DNA of 64,000 nucleotides. Origin: SB11 sp035906255. Lineage in GTDB: Bacteria > Bacteroidota > Bacteroidia > UBA8524. Location: assembly GCA_035906255.1 (NCBI GenBank), contig JAMIFM010000025.1, forward strand, positions 1-64,000, read 5' to 3'. This document shows positions 63,596 through 64,000 of this stretch, piece by piece (the first letter of the stretch is position 1; every line of letters begins with the position of its first letter). The notes beneath the pieces were generated by a model. The model ran no database searches. It was not told the origin of the DNA and saw only the letters and a list, made by a program, of their open reading frames with translations. The position numbers and the translations under genes are program-made.

Positions 63596-64000
63596 TTTAG
63601 TTTAATTACAGATATAGGCCAAGGTAACGAACTCATCAGTACATCAATAGTCTTTCTTTCAACGTTGAGGTGCCAAGCTGAGGGGGCACTTTTCAATATG
63701 CCTTCCCGCATCACAAAAGATTGTATTAGTCCTTCTATCGAGGTGTTTCTCAGTTTGTCCCAGTTTGCTTTCACGGCATCCCACAGTCCGGTTCTAATCT
63801 CGTTCCAATCTTCACCAATTTCTGTTTTTACTGATACGGTTTCAGCAGGGTGCATACCGCAAAGTATTTTGGCAAGCACCAGCGGGCTTTCATCCTCGGG
63901 CAGTTGCTTATATATAAGGTAATGCAGCAATAAAACGGCTTTGTGTTGCGTTGCCGCATCAGTAAACGTACCCTCGGTCAGGTACCTCATTTTATCAAAC
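63562..64000 (-). CDS. contractile injection system tape-measure-type protein, C-terminal part
   Basis: The frame is open to the window edge (F-D-K precede the first internal Met), so the 5' part is missing. The 145 residues seen include H-K-A-V-L-L-L-H-Y-L near 20, P-L-V-L-A-K-I-L-C-G near 37, and the end L-P-W-P-I-S-V-I-K-L-K-W, the conserved C-terminus of CIS tape measure (Afp14-like, CIS_TMP) proteins as I recall it. Gene order before the AAA ATPase supports this. Confidence 0.8.
   Translation of the reverse strand, partial: FDKMRYLTEGTFTDAATQHKAVLLLHYLIYKQLPEDESPLVLAKILCGMHPAETVSVKTEIGEDWNEIRTGLWDAVKANWDKLRNTSIEGLIQSFVMREGILKSAPSAWHLNVERKTIDVLMSSLPWPISVIKLKWSKELLTVAW

Noticed and set aside
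1..64000. tRNA or rRNA genes, CRISPR arrays, insertion sequences, integrases
   Set aside because: Reading through the intergenic regions I found no cloverleaf, repeat-spacer array, transposase frame or terminal inverted repeats; the non-coding gaps are short.

Overview
This window is chromosomal DNA of a member of the Bacteroidota. The signs are type IX secretion cargo with a C-terminal sorting domain, the gliding genes gldE and gldD, a fused CcoNO oxidase subunit, a GYDIA-type GHMP kinase, a DUF349 repeat protein, TAnnTTTG-like -7 promoter boxes and the general lack of Shine-Dalgarno sequences. I cannot name a genus. I saw no tRNA, rRNA, CRISPR array, insertion sequence or prophage.

Layout. 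1-5.1 kb: leftward genes for small secreted proteins and lipoproteins, a GH3-type acyl-adenylating enzyme and a serine hydrolase. 5.1-11 kb: cytidine deaminase, a saccharopine-dehydrogenase-like enzyme, and two large secreted proteins, one with a YadA-like head region and one with a type IX sorting domain. 11-16.2 kb: methyltransferase, DUF349 protein, HMG-CoA-lyase-like enzyme and a second serine hydrolase. 16.3-23 kb: a housekeeping block (RNase G, a 29-residue basic ribosomal-type protein, TPR protein, HU, MutY, SSB, GldE, GldD). 23-30.3 kb: a secreted S1C protease, then a mevalonate-pathway operon (type 2 IPP isomerase, HMG-CoA reductase, three GHMP enzymes). 30.3-33.4 kb: GNAT, QueA and a MacB-type permease.

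33.5-50 kb is a respiratory region. It holds ccoI and ccoS, a leftward porin-Rieske-imelysin-dihaem operon, ccoNO-ccoQ-ccoP-ccoG-ccoH plus a SafE-type protein, a PAS histidine kinase overlapping a response regulator fused to a CRP/FNR domain, and a conserved small protein. Five promoters here carry a CRP/FNR-type palindrome (TGAY-N4-RTCA). In all five the palindrome centre lies 29.5 bp upstream of the first base of a -7-like box, the geometry of class II activation at about -41.5. I read these genes as one regulon, probably controlled by the fused regulator, which also appears to regulate itself.

50-58 kb: a KtrB/TrkH potassium channel, a heptose kinase, an aminotransferase, an ECF sigma factor with its anti-sigma factor, and several small unknown proteins. 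58-64 kb is the downstream end of an extracellular contractile injection system (eCIS) locus read leftward: a tape-measure-type protein cut by the window edge, an Afp15-type AAA ATPase, and a 1378-residue DUF4157 protein whose C-terminus looks like a nuclease toxin, a likely injected effector. The rest of the injection machine should lie beyond the right edge.
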